Part shown: positions 43,900-53,134 of the stretch, in pieces
Layout of the letters: the number at the start of each line of letters is the position of its first letter
Numbering within the stretch: position 1 is the stretch's first letter
Translations under genes and position numbers: made by a program
Notes under the pieces: model-generated
Told to the model about the DNA's origin: nothing
Databases searched by the model: none
What the model saw: only the letters and a program-made list of their open reading frames with translations
Assembly (NCBI GenBank): GCA_030682795.1
Contig: JAUXNJ010000042.1
Coordinates: 1 to 64,000, forward strand
DNA from: Sphingobacteriaceae bacterium
Lineage (GTDB): Bacteria; Bacteroidota; Bacteroidia; UBA7662
Direction: 5' to 3'
DNA length: 64,000 nucleotides

Positions 43900-45903
43900 T
43901 TAATACTTGGCTGAGCTGCGGCCGTAAAACCGATGCATCATCACAATGTGCGGCGCGCTTACTGCCGCCAAAAACACAAAAAAGGCAGGAATCCAGCCTT
44001 CAAACGATAAATCAAAAGTGGCAGCGGCAATGCCTAAGCCTATAAAAAGCAACCAGGCCGCGGTAGAAAAGGGAAGGGCTTTTTTAAACAAATCGGCATG
44101 ACTCATGCCTAAACCTTGTTGCAGGTGCCGCCAGCCTCGCCAGCTATGCAGACCAATAAAATAGAAGCCAAAGGCCGGTAGAAGGGGGAGCAGCGCACCG
44201 CCCAAGACTACCAAAGCGGTTACACCATAGCCGATGCGATGCTTTTTAGGTAAAAAAACGGGAAGCAACAACAGCAGCATCCCCAAAAATAAAGCCGCTG
44301 TAGGTCCCTGCGGCACCATCAAGCCGCTGCCGAGTGCGCTTATGTGCTGCTGGAGCTCGGTGGGATGACTGAGCAGGATGAAGCCCAAGGCCGTCACACC
44401 ATAGGTAATGGCCCACCAAGGCTGTTTTTGGCCCCATACCTTGGCATCGGTTTGGCCGAAATGCCAGGCGCTATAACCAATAAAGCCAAGCAAAGCCAAG
44501 GTTGGCCACTGCCACCACAGCAGCACCACAGCAAGCATAATGGCTACATATTTGCCCACAAAAAGAGGAAGAGCGCTGTTTTTGAAATCCAATAAATGGT
44601 CTACCGCCCCATGTGGAATGCCCGGAAACAACAAGCCAATCCCTAATAAAACGGGTAGCACAACCGCATTGGCAGCTGGCCAAAGCTGCTGCAGCAGCAC
44701 ACAAAGCAGTAAAAGCAGCAATACGAGTCCGTCGGCACCGATGTATTTCCGTCCCACCGCCGCTAAAAAAGTAGGTACAGGCAAGGCGGCTAAGATGGGG
44801 AGCTCTTGATTTAGACTGCTTTGTTCATCTAAAAAGCGAAACACCTGCGGCAGGGGAACTTTGTTGAATAGCGCTAAAAAAATGCCTTTTCCTTTCGCGG
44901 GATGGCGTTTTAAAATATCAAGGAGCAAGCCATCATAAAAACTGTGGCGAGGAGGGTGGTAAGGCCTGGGCAAAGGACCAGCTACACGCATGGCCATGCT
45001 AATGGCCTCGGCATGCGCCCACATTTGCTTAAAGGCATAACCAGTGCTGGCCTTCACGGCACCAGCAGCCGTGCCAATGGCCACGTGGCGTTGGTTGGCA
45101 GGATGGAAGGGGGCGGCGGGATTGAGCTGCATTTGCATGGGTATGCGGCCGCCTTCCAGCTCCAGCATGTTAAAGGCACCAAAGCGCTCCCGGGCCCAGG
45201 GCTCCAGCAAGGCATAGGCCTCATCACGGTCTAAAATGCTGCCATCGAAGCGGGTGAGCTCCACCAAGCCTTCGGTTTCGCTTACCGGAAGCACGTAAAC
45301 AAACTGCGTGCTGCCCTGCTGGTCTACCTCAAAATTCATCAGCTCCATGCTGCCTGGCGCAAAAGCCGCTTGCTCCAGCCGGATGCGCATGCCGTAAAAC
45401 GACTGCCACAGTCCGTCCTTTGCAAAGGCATCGCTGGGTAAGCGACTATCGAAAACAAGTTTGGCGGTAAACTGCCCCGCAGCACTATCGATGGCACAGG
45501 CATCGGTTGTTTCATGCACCTCGCTTACTGCGGCCTGCACCCAATTGAGCTGCGGGTATTGCGGCAAAAGGGCCTGCACGGCTGCATACAGCGCGCTGCT
45601 CCGAATTTGATAATAACGGTAGGGGGCTAAATCCTGCTGTTTGCCAGCCACCAAAGCAGTTCCCCAACTGCTGCCAATCAAATTGCCAAAGGCCGCTAAA
45701 ATGCTGTCGTCGGCCTTCGCCCAAAAGCACCAGGTGCGGTCGTTAAGCTTTTTTTCGGCCGGCTCCAGCACCAACACCCGTTTTTGCGCCAAAATCCCCG
45801 CTTCATGCCAGGCTTGTAGCAAGCACATGCCAGCACCACCAGCGCCAATCAAGGCCAAATCGTAGTGATTTGCAGAAGAGGGAGCAACAGGCGCGACCAA
45901 CAT
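43900..45903 (-). CDS. crtY-blh: Fusion of lycopene beta-cyclase (CrtY) and beta-carotene 15,15'-dioxygenase (Blh/Brp)
   Basis: 667 residues. Residues 12-390 are a CrtY-type flavoprotein cyclase: the dinucleotide loop IGAGGAGMCLLQAW, LNDRTWCFW, YGMRIRLEQAAF, GTAAGAVKASTGYAFKQMW and FRFLDEQSS are all family landmarks. From about 395 a membrane domain of the Brp/Blh family begins, with its iron-ligand histidines in GIPHGAVDHLL, SAWHFGQTD, IGLHSWRGWRHL and SAPHIVMMHRF. CrtY makes beta-carotene from lycopene and Blh splits it into two retinals. No stop or frame change lies between the halves, so this is a true fusion. Retinal supply implies a rhodopsin gene outside the window. Diverges from the DUF2911 gene. 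Confidence 0.88.
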   Translation of the reverse strand: MLVAPVAPSSANHYDLALIGAGGAGMCLLQAWHEAGILAQKRVLVLEPAEKKLNDRTWCFWAKADDSILAAFGNLIGSSWGTALVAGKQQDLAPYRYYQIRSSALYAAVQALLPQYPQLNWVQAAVSEVHETTDACAIDSAAGQFTAKLVFDSRLPSDAFAKDGLWQSFYGMRIRLEQAAFAPGSMELMNFEVDQQGSTQFVYVLPVSETEGLVELTRFDGSILDRDEAYALLEPWARERFGAFNMLELEGGRIPMQMQLNPAAPFHPANQRHVAIGTAAGAVKASTGYAFKQMWAHAEAISMAMRVAGPLPRPYHPPRHSFYDGLLLDILKRHPAKGKGIFLALFNKVPLPQVFRFLDEQSSLNQELPILAALPVPTFLAAVGRKYIGADGLVLLLLLLCVLLQQLWPAANAVVLPVLLGIGLLFPGIPHGAVDHLLDFKNSALPLFVGKYVAIMLAVVLLWWQWPTLALLGFIGYSAWHFGQTDAKVWGQKQPWWAITYGVTALGFILLSHPTELQQHISALGSGLMVPQGPTAALFLGMLLLLLPVFLPKKHRIGYGVTALVVLGGALLPLLPAFGFYFIGLHSWRGWRHLQQGLGMSHADLFKKALPFSTAAWLLFIGLGIAAATFDLSFEGWIPAFFVFLAAVSAPHIVMMHRFYGRSSAKY

Positions 45904-46022
45904 ATTAAATCAAATACAATTGGTTCCGTATAATTGTTTGGCTTGCTTCAATTATGAAAGCTTTTGGGAGCAAGCTTGAAATTTGCTTATAGCTGCGTAG
46001 CTTGCAGTCAAATACATCTTCC

Positions 46023-46568
46023 ATGAGCCTCAGATTTAAAATCATCGTGCTGCTGCTGGTCATCCTCACCGCCGCAGGCGTGGTTTGGTTCCGCAAAATG
46101 CAAGCCGAAACCCGCAAACACAGTCCAGTTCAAACCTCTACCCTCGCTGAGCCAGGCATCGAAGTAATGTACTGCAGTCCGGGCGTCAAAGGCCGCGCCA
46201 TCTTCGGTGGACTCGTACCTTACAACGAAGTGTGGCGCACCGGAGCCAATGAACCAACCACTTTCGATACCAAAGTAGCCTTGCAAATTGGCGATAATAC
46301 CCTCGAGCCGGGTATTTACACCCTCTGGACCATCCCCGGGGAAGAAAATTGGCAGGTCATCTGGAACAGCAGCATGTACCCTTGGGGCGTGAGCTGGGGA
46401 GGCAAACCTAGCCGCAAACCCGAAAAAGACGTGTTCAGCATCACCGTGCCGGTTGCCCGGCTCACTGAACTGCAGGAACAATTCGAGATTAAACTCACCT
46501 CTGAGCCGCTTCAAATGCAATTGGCCTGGGAAAACACGAGCGTCACCGTGCCCATGTCGCTAAAATAG
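46023..46568 (+). CDS. DUF2911 family membrane-anchored protein
   Basis: 181 residues from ATG 46023 (MSLRFKIIVLLLVILTAAGV, a single membrane anchor or uncleaved signal). The DUF2911 landmarks are present: SPGVKGRAIFGGLVPYNEVW, RTGANEPTTF, LEPGIYTLWTIP and WQVIWNS. These proteins are common in Bacteroidota and have no known activity. The DUF3820 gene follows after one base. Confidence 0.85.
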   Translation: MSLRFKIIVLLLVILTAAGVVWFRKMQAETRKHSPVQTSTLAEPGIEVMYCSPGVKGRAIFGGLVPYNEVWRTGANEPTTFDTKVALQIGDNTLEPGIYTLWTIPGEENWQVIWNSSMYPWGVSWGGKPSRKPEKDVFSITVPVARLTELQEQFEIKLTSEPLQMQLAWENTSVTVPMSLK

Positions 46569-46569
46569 G

Positions 46570-46803
46570 ATGTCGACAGGCCTCCAACCCGATCCCGAAG
46601 TGCTGCGTAGCTTGGTTACCACCCGCATGCCTTTTGGTAAGCACAAAGACTGGCTGCTGAGCGACTTGCCGGTGCACTACCTCGAGTGGTTTGCCCGCAA
46701 AGGCTTCCCGCCAGGAAAACTGGGCATGCAGCTCGAAACGGTTTTGGTGATCAAAGCCAATGGACTCGAAAGCATTTTACAGAAGGTAAAACGTTTGCCC
46801 TAA
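46570..46803 (+). CDS. DUF3820 family protein
   Basis: 77 residues, soluble. The pattern TRMPFGKHKDWLLSDLPVHY and LEWFARKGFPPGKLG is the DUF3820 signature, a small domain also found attached to exonucleases and often described as a putative quorum-sensing-regulated factor. It is in an operon with the DUF2911 gene and ends at the shared terminator. Confidence 0.85.
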   Translation: MSTGLQPDPEVLRSLVTTRMPFGKHKDWLLSDLPVHYLEWFARKGFPPGKLGMQLETVLVIKANGLESILQKVKRLP

Positions 46804-46816
46804 ATTCTCCAACAAA

Positions 46817-46852
46817 TAAAAAGGCGCTCTACTTCGGTAAAGCGCCTTTTTT
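46817..46852. terminator. Bidirectional terminator
   Basis: aaaaaggcgct (46818-46828) pairs with agcgcctttttt (46841-46852). It sits between the convergent DUF3820 and cphA genes and works in either direction, with A and T runs on both sides. Confidence 0.85.
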
Positions 46853-46888
46853 AATGGGAAGATGGCCAAGGTGGGGCCCGATGCCGGC

Positions 46889-49504
46889 TTACAAGCCCGC
46901 TTCTTTATCTAGATAACTTTGTACTACCTGGATGGCGTTGTCAATCACATCGCTCAAAGCGGTAATGAAGGTGCCCGCCTGGGCCATGTTCATGGCGTGC
47001 TTCAGGGCTTCCACCTCTTTGGGCACTACTTCGTATTTAAGGTCTTTGTCTACCTCCTGAATGCCGGCAATCAGTAAATCAATGATCTCCTGCTCGGTAC
47101 GGCCCCGCAAGTGCTTTTCTTGGCGGATGATGATGTGGTCGAACATACGCGCCGCAATTTTGCCGCATTCTTTGATGTCTTCATCACGCCGGTCGCCAGT
47201 GCCGGCAATGATGCCGATTTTTAAAGGCGATTCGATATTACCCATGAGCTCCTCAATGGCCAGATAACCGGCTGCATTGTGCGCAAAGTCAATCATCACC
47301 CGGTATTCTTTGAACTCAAAAATGTTCATGCGCCCAGGGGTGAGGGCCGCAGAAGGAATGAAGGTTTCGAGCGAAAGTTTGATGTTTTCGGTCCTGAAGC
47401 CCTGCAAATAGCCCGCTAATGCCGCCGCCAACACGTTTTCAATCATAAAACGCGCTTTGCCAGCCAGGGTAATCGGAATATGAGTCACTTTTTCAATCCT
47501 GATCTTCCAGTCGCCTTTTTTGATGGTGATGAAGCCGTTTTCGAAAATGGCTGCAATGCCACCTTTTTTGCAGTGGGCCTTCACCACAGGATTGTTTTCA
47601 TCCATGCTGAAGTAAGCCACATTGCATTTTAAGTCCTCGGCAATTTTCACGCACCAGCCATTGTCGGCATTCATCACGGCCCATCCTTCGCGCTTCACGC
47701 TTTTTACCACCACCGATTTTACGCGGGCGAGGTCTTCGAGGGTATCAATGTCGTTCAATCCCAAATGATCCTCGGCGATGTTGGTGAGCACGGCTATGTC
47801 GCACCTACTAAAGCCCAATCCCGAGCGCAAAATGCCGCCACGGGCAGTTTCGAGCACGGCAAATTCTACCGTAGGGTCTTTCAAAATGAACTCCGCACTC
47901 AACGGTCCGGTGGTATCACCTTTGTCGAGCATGTGGTTTTGCACATAAATGCCATCCGAAGTGGTAAAGCCTACCCGATAACCCGCATTTTTTACCATAT
48001 GGGCAATCAAGCGGGTGGTGGTGGTTTTACCATTGGTACCTGTAATGGCAATGATCGGAATGCGCGATGGCTTGCCCGGAGGGTACAACATATCAATTAC
48101 CGGTGCAGCCACATTGCGCGGCAATCCTTCGGCCGGAGCCAGGTGCATGCGGAAGCCAGGAGCAGCATTCACCTCTAAAATGGCCCCGCCGCTCTCTTTC
48201 AAGGGCTGGGTAAGATTGGGCGCCATGATGTCGATGCCACACACATCCAAGCCAATGATGCGGGCCACCCGCTCGCACAAAAACACGTTTTCGGGGTGCA
48301 TCATTTCGGTTACATCCACGCTGGTACCGCCGGTGCTGAGGTTGGCAGTGCTCTTCAGGTAGATGGTGTCGCCTTTTTTGGGGATGGATTGCAGGGTATA
48401 GCCGCGTTTTTCGAGCAAATCGAGACTGTCGCGGTCGATTAAAATCTCCGTCAATACGTTTTCGTGACCGTAACCTCTCCGTGGATCGAGGTTTTCTTTG
48501 GCAATGAGCTGTTCGATGGTGCTTTCGCCATCGCCTTTTACATGCGCAGGCACCCGCTGGGCCGCGGCAATTACCTGGTTGTTAATCACCAGCACCCTAA
48601 AATCGAAGCCGGTAATAAACTTCTCCACAATTACTTTGCGCGAATACTGCTGGGCATGGGCGAGTCCCGCCACCGCCGTTTCACGGTCTTTGACGTTGAT
48701 ACTCGCACCCTTGCCATGGTTGCCATCTAAAGGCTTTAGCACCATGGGATAGCCAATGCGGGCAATGGCAGCATCTAAATCTTCCTCATCTACACAGATA
48801 TCGCCCTTGGGTACCGGGATGTTGGCGTCGTCGAGCATTTTTTTGGTGAGCTCTTTGTTGCAGGCGATGTCTACGGCAATGCTGCTGGTATTTTGGGTGA
48901 TGGTGGCCTGAAAACGCACCTGATTTACACCATAACCCAGCTGAATGAGCGAATTGGTGCCCATGCGAATCCAGGGGATGTCGCGGGCCACAGCCTCGTC
49001 TACGAGAGAGCCGGTGCTCGGACCCAAACGCACGCGTTCGCGAATTTCACGCATTTTTTGGATGTCTTTTTCAAGGTCGTAATCGGTGCCCGCAATCAAA
49101 GCCTCGGCAATGGCCACCGAAGCTTCGGCGGCGTACAAGCCCACTTGCTCTTCTACATAGCTGAAAACCACGTTGTAGATGCCCGGAGTACGGGTTTCGC
49201 GGGTTCTGCCAAAGCCGGTATCCATGCCCGCCAGGGTCTGAATTTCAAGGGCAATGTGCTCAATTACATGGCCCATCCAGGTGCCCCGCTCAATGCGGTA
49301 AAAAAAGCCGCCGGGCGTGCCTTCTGAGCAACGGTGCTCAAACATGCTCGGGAACATGGCCTCGATGCGCTGGCGGAAACCAGGGATTTTATTGGTGGGC
49401 TGCTGCTCAAGTTCTTCTAAATCGAGCCGCATTTGAATGAGCTTTTTGCGTTGGATGCTCCAGATATTGGGGCCGCGAAGGGCCTGTATTTTGAGGATTT
49501 TCAT
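46889..49504 (-). CDS. cphA: Cyanophycin synthetase
   Basis: 871 residues from ATG 49504 (MKILKIQALRGPNIWS, the family start; an upstream ATG adds eleven residues). It builds cyanophycin, a poly-Asp backbone with Arg side chains, using ATP. The three expected parts are present: an N-terminal domain with GTWMGHVIEHIALEIQ, an ATP-grasp domain (PMVLKPLDGNHGKGAS, GAILEVNAAPGFRMH) and a Mur-ligase-like domain with ITGTNGKTTTTRLIAH (about 490) and IDFAHNAAGY. Length and motifs match typical CphA. It is divergent from cphB across a 171-base gap, which allows shared control. Confidence 0.95.
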   Translation of the reverse strand: MKILKIQALRGPNIWSIQRKKLIQMRLDLEELEQQPTNKIPGFRQRIEAMFPSMFEHRCSEGTPGGFFYRIERGTWMGHVIEHIALEIQTLAGMDTGFGRTRETRTPGIYNVVFSYVEEQVGLYAAEASVAIAEALIAGTDYDLEKDIQKMREIRERVRLGPSTGSLVDEAVARDIPWIRMGTNSLIQLGYGVNQVRFQATITQNTSSIAVDIACNKELTKKMLDDANIPVPKGDICVDEEDLDAAIARIGYPMVLKPLDGNHGKGASINVKDRETAVAGLAHAQQYSRKVIVEKFITGFDFRVLVINNQVIAAAQRVPAHVKGDGESTIEQLIAKENLDPRRGYGHENVLTEILIDRDSLDLLEKRGYTLQSIPKKGDTIYLKSTANLSTGGTSVDVTEMMHPENVFLCERVARIIGLDVCGIDIMAPNLTQPLKESGGAILEVNAAPGFRMHLAPAEGLPRNVAAPVIDMLYPPGKPSRIPIIAITGTNGKTTTTRLIAHMVKNAGYRVGFTTSDGIYVQNHMLDKGDTTGPLSAEFILKDPTVEFAVLETARGGILRSGLGFSRCDIAVLTNIAEDHLGLNDIDTLEDLARVKSVVVKSVKREGWAVMNADNGWCVKIAEDLKCNVAYFSMDENNPVVKAHCKKGGIAAIFENGFITIKKGDWKIRIEKVTHIPITLAGKARFMIENVLAAALAGYLQGFRTENIKLSLETFIPSAALTPGRMNIFEFKEYRVMIDFAHNAAGYLAIEELMGNIESPLKIGIIAGTGDRRDEDIKECGKIAARMFDHIIIRQEKHLRGRTEQEIIDLLIAGIQEVDKDLKYEVVPKEVEALKHAMNMAQAGTFITALSDVIDNAIQVVQSYLDKEAGL

Positions 49505-49675
49505 AGGAAAATGTTCGTGCGTTTTGACTAATCTCAAATAAAGCTAATTAATCGCACAAAAACCAAATATGGGAGGGGCTTTTCGAAAGAAAGGGGACGA
49601 TTTGTGCAAAAAATGAGGTTGGGCTTGTGCTAAAATTGCCCTATTATTACGGCACTTTTAATTGAAAGTTACCTG

Positions 49676-50560
49676 ATGATACCAAATGGGAAGCTCATTG
49701 TAATTGGCGGTGCCGTGGATACGGGCAGTTTTACAGAGAAGAATTATAAAGAAGACATCCGCAATAACCTCAATTTTTTTGAGGAAGGCATTCTCAAAAC
49801 CATCCTCAACGAGGCGGCACACGGCCTAAATGCCCGCATCGAAATCATTCCCACCGCCTCTCAAATTCCGGTAGAAGTAGGAGCGGAGTATGTCAAGGCT
49901 TTTTCTTTTCTCGATGCGCACAATACCGGGGTGCTGCACATCCACACCCGCGAAGAGGCCAACGATCCTGAAACCTGCGCCCGTTTGGAGGCTGCCGATG
50001 CAGTGGTATTTACGGGTGGTGATCAATTGCGATTGACTTCGATCCTTGGGGGAACCAACTTCCACCATTTATTACTCAAAAAATACCGCGAAACACCCTT
50101 TGTTTTGGCAGGCACCTCGGCCGGCGCCGCAGCCTGTTCCAACAATATGATTTACCAAGGTTCGGCCAGCGAAGCCTTGTTAAAAGGAGAGGTGAAAATT
50201 ACCAGCGGACTGGGCCTCATCAACGACGTAATCATCGATACCCACTTTGTGCAAAGGGGCCGCATTGGTCGCCTCTTCCAAGCCGTAGTGAGTAATCCCA
50301 TGGCCTTGGGCATTGGCTTAGGCGAGGATACGGGTTTGCTTATTAAAAATGGATCTGAAATGATTGCCGTGGGTTCTGGTTTGGTTATTTTGGTAGATGG
50401 CCGGGCGGTCAAAGACACGAACATCACCGATGTGCCCCTCGGCGCGCCTATTTCTATCAGTAATTTGGTGGTGCATGTAATGAGCAAAGACGATCATTAC
50501 AACCTGCAAACGCACCAAATGGTGATCCACAAAGAGCGCCAGAGTGCCGACGTAGAATAA
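49676..50560 (+). CDS. cphB: Cyanophycinase
   Basis: 294 residues, serine exopeptidase that releases beta-Asp-Arg dipeptides from cyanophycin. The nucleophile elbow is GTSAGAAA with Ser near residue 149; GGAVDTGSF at the N-terminus, FTGGDQLRL and IDTHFVQRGRIGRL are family-conserved. There is no signal peptide, so it is an intracellular CphB rather than the secreted CphE kind. Followed by a terminator and the isoaspartyl peptidase gene. Confidence 0.95.
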   Translation: MIPNGKLIVIGGAVDTGSFTEKNYKEDIRNNLNFFEEGILKTILNEAAHGLNARIEIIPTASQIPVEVGAEYVKAFSFLDAHNTGVLHIHTREEANDPETCARLEAADAVVFTGGDQLRLTSILGGTNFHHLLLKKYRETPFVLAGTSAGAAACSNNMIYQGSASEALLKGEVKITSGLGLINDVIIDTHFVQRGRIGRLFQAVVSNPMALGIGLGEDTGLLIKNGSEMIAVGSGLVILVDGRAVKDTNITDVPLGAPISISNLVVHVMSKDDHYNLQTHQMVIHKERQSADVE

Positions 50561-50574
50561 AACCGATCAAATCT

Positions 50575-50608
50575 AAAAGCCATCCTCCAAAAGAGAGATG
50601 GCTTTTTT
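50575..50608 (+). terminator. Rho-independent terminator after cphB
   Basis: aaaagccatc (50575-50584) pairs with gatggctttt (50598-50607), followed by T residues. It separates cphB from the isoaspartyl peptidase gene, so that gene probably has its own promoter. Confidence 0.75.
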
Positions 50609-50770
50609 AGGTAAAAGCTTTTGATGTAAGGGGATGTGCTTTGAATGCGAATCAAAGCGTTAGCATGGATTGGAATAAAGCGATGGCCTAATTTATTTGA
50701 ATTTAATTTTCAACTTAATTTTATCTCCAACCTCATTTATATTCCTCAAATTTGCGCTTCAACATTCATC

Positions 50771-51622
50771 ATGACCCAACCCAAGCTCATCATTCACGGA
50801 GGATTTTTTAGCGAATCGCATACCGATGCCGCTACCAAATTGGCCAAGCAGCAAGCCATGGCCAGCATTGCCAAAATGGCCTTTGAATATTTACAGGCAC
50901 ATACGGCCCTCGAAACCGTGATTTTTGCAAATGAGTTGTTGGAAAACGATCCGCTTTTTAATGCAGGTACGGGTTCTCAAATCCAAAGCGATGGCATTGT
51001 GCGCATGAGCGCCAGCATCATGGATGGCATCAGCCAGCGCTTCAGTGGCGTGATTAACATCGAAAACGTGCAAAACCCCATTCGTGTGGCCGAAAAGCTG
51101 CTAGGCTACGACGATCGGGTGTTGGGAGGTACCGGGGCTTCAGCTTTTGCCCGCCGCTCTGGCTTTACCCATTACGACCCACGTACCGAACAACGTAAAG
51201 CCGAATACGAAGCCAAAGTGGCCTCAGCAGGCACAGGAACGGTAGGTTGCGTGGCCCTGGATGCCACCGGCGCCCTGGCTGCAGCTACTTCAACCGGTGG
51301 CAAAGGCTTCGAAATGGTAGGCCGCATCTCCGATTCCGCAACCGTAGCCGGTAATTATGCCAATGCCAGCTGCGGGGTTTCCTGCACAGGGGTTGGTGAA
51401 GACATTGTAAGCGCCGCCCTGGCCACTAAAATAGTTACCCGCGTTACCGATGGCATGACACTGTCATCCGCTTTCCAAAAATCCTTCAACGAGCTCAAAG
51501 CCATCGACGGATTTGCAGGCGCTATCGGCATCAGCGCGTCGGGCGAACTTTTTCACCTCGATTCCCACCCGAGCATGGTGTATGCCTGGACCGACGGAGA
51601 AAAACTGGAGTTTTTTAAGTAG
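50771..51622 (+). CDS. iaaA: Isoaspartyl peptidase / plant-type L-asparaginase
   Basis: 283 residues from ATG 50771 (MTQPKLIIHGG); the longer frame to 50645 has no family match. An Ntn-hydrolase that cleaves beta-aspartyl peptides. Thr157 in TGTVGCVALD is the predicted self-cleavage site and nucleophile; GRISDSATVAGNYAN and SCTGVGEDIV are the substrate loops. Directly after cphB, it fits the last step of cyanophycin use, splitting beta-Asp-Arg into Asp and Arg. Confidence 0.92.
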   Translation: MTQPKLIIHGGFFSESHTDAATKLAKQQAMASIAKMAFEYLQAHTALETVIFANELLENDPLFNAGTGSQIQSDGIVRMSASIMDGISQRFSGVINIENVQNPIRVAEKLLGYDDRVLGGTGASAFARRSGFTHYDPRTEQRKAEYEAKVASAGTGTVGCVALDATGALAAATSTGGKGFEMVGRISDSATVAGNYANASCGVSCTGVGEDIVSAALATKIVTRVTDGMTLSSAFQKSFNELKAIDGFAGAIGISASGELFHLDSHPSMVYAWTDGEKLEFFK

Positions 51623-51695
51623 TAGCCTTTCCTCACGGCCAAGGTCGTAGGCAAGCTGATTTCTTTCGGTTATATTTACCAGCGTCAACCACATC

Positions 51696-52301
51696 ATGCC
51701 GTTACGCCACACCTTTTTTGTGAAATTGCTACTGCTAGCCCTAGTGCTCGTTACCAGCGCCAGCAGCAACGGTTTGCAACGTTATACCTACCGGGCGCAC
51801 CAAATGACCATCGAAGGACGTTCTAATTGGCAAGCTTGGCGTTTGGAGGTGAAAGAAATCGGTATTCAGGCCGATTTAAGCATTAACAACAAAGGCTTTA
51901 TAAGTCTTGTTGGTCCAGTTGTGCTCATGGCTAAAGCAGCACACATCAGTGCTCCGCGCCCAAGCCTCATGGATCGCAACGTTGGTCCCGTACTTAAAGC
52001 CGATAAACACCCTTACATTACATTTAACTTGACCCAAATCGATACCCGTGATTTACAACACGGCGTTACGTTACTTAAAACCAAAGGCTTGCTCAGCATG
52101 GCGGGTGTAGGTAAGGAAATTGAGATGGAGGTTTTTGCTCGGGTATTGCCCAATGCCGATGTGGAAATTTGGGGGATGAAAGATTTAGATATGCGGGATT
52201 TTGATATTAGTCCGCCCACAGCTTTTTTTGGCATTATCCGCTCCGAAGGCCGGGTAAAAATTAATTTCGATATCATTCTGCGGGCCGTGCCCAGACAATA
52301 A
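51696..52301 (+). CDS. YceI family exported protein, first copy
   Basis: 201 residues with a signal peptide (FFVKLLLLALVLVTSASS). The YceI lipocalin-like barrel is visible: YTYRAHQMTIEGRSNWQAW, LKADKHPYITFNLTQI, LLSMAGVGKEIEMEV and DFDISPPTAFFG. YceI proteins bind long lipids or isoprenoids in the periplasm. The usual NLHDW is changed to NWQAW here. A TATATTTA element at 51671-51678 may be its promoter. Confidence 0.85.
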   Translation: MPLRHTFFVKLLLLALVLVTSASSNGLQRYTYRAHQMTIEGRSNWQAWRLEVKEIGIQADLSINNKGFISLVGPVVLMAKAAHISAPRPSLMDRNVGPVLKADKHPYITFNLTQIDTRDLQHGVTLLKTKGLLSMAGVGKEIEMEVFARVLPNADVEIWGMKDLDMRDFDISPPTAFFGIIRSEGRVKINFDIILRAVPRQ

Positions 52302-52460
52302 TTCCTAGAAATTACCAGGGTATAGCGTAAGCCTTTTCTTGACGATGCGGGTGCTCGTATAATACCAAGCCGATACTTTTCGTCGGCTAGCTGCTTTTTT
52401 GTTTTTCGTAAAACCTTCAGGAGAGCTCTGAATCGCACTTTTGTTTTTTTATATGATTTT

Positions 52461-52493
52461 TTTGCATTTGTTAATTATATATTTATACCTTTA
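52461..52493 (+). promoter_or_regulatory. Bacteroidota-type promoter of the second YceI gene
   Basis: TTTG (52461-52464), 21 bases, then TACCTTTA (52486-52493), seven of eight matches to TAnnTTTG, in a very AT-rich stretch 25 bases before the start codon at 52518. Confidence 0.5.
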
Positions 52494-52517
52494 TATCCGA
52501 AATACAAACGCTACATC

Positions 52518-53105
52518 ATGAACAAACTACTGCCAATTGCGAAAGTTTCTGTGTTAGCACTAACGCTAGCCCTCACTGTTTCTTGGATGGGCGTGGTGAA
52601 ATTCACCAACAAAGCCCATCAAATGACCATTTCAGGTACTTCTAACCTGCACGACTGGTCTACCAATGTGGAGCAAATCCAATTGCAAGCCGAAATGGAA
52701 TTGGTAAACGGCTTCGTGAGCTCCGTAGGAACGGTGGCACTCTCTGCCCGGGTCGAAAGCATCAAAAGCGACAAGGGCACAGTGATGGATAATAAAACCA
52801 AAGAAGCTTTAAAAGGCGACAAACATCCGGTGATTAACTATCGCCTGAAGCAAGTGGCCATCAGTGAACAAAAAAACAACATCTCCCTCCTCAAAACCGA
52901 AGGCAGTCTCAGCATCGCTGGTGTAACCAAACAGGTTAAAATGGATGTTTATGCCCGCCAACTCCCTAATGGTGACGTAGAGGTTTGGGGAGGTAACGAT
53001 ATCAAAATGTCGGACTACGGCATGAAAGCACCAACTGCCCTCATGGGTACCATTCGCACAGGCGATGCGGTTAAAGTCACTTTTAGCGTCATTCTCAAAA
53101 AATAA
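52518..53105 (+). CDS. YceI family exported protein, second copy
   Basis: 195 residues with an N-terminal signal (LPIAKVSVLALTLALTVSWMG). YceI landmarks are FTNKAHQMTISGTSNLHDWS, LKGDKHPVINYRLKQV, LSIAGVTKQVKMDVYA and APTALMGTIRTGD. It is a paralogue of the upstream gene, roughly 30-40 percent alike by eye, and keeps the canonical NLHDW. The porin-like gene follows after 29 bases, so the two are probably co-transcribed. Confidence 0.88.
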   Translation: MNKLLPIAKVSVLALTLALTVSWMGVVKFTNKAHQMTISGTSNLHDWSTNVEQIQLQAEMELVNGFVSSVGTVALSARVESIKSDKGTVMDNKTKEALKGDKHPVINYRLKQVAISEQKNNISLLKTEGSLSIAGVTKQVKMDVYARQLPNGDVEVWGGNDIKMSDYGMKAPTALMGTIRTGDAVKVTFSVILKK

Positions 53106-53134
53106 ATCCACAAAAACACCTAAAACCAATAATT

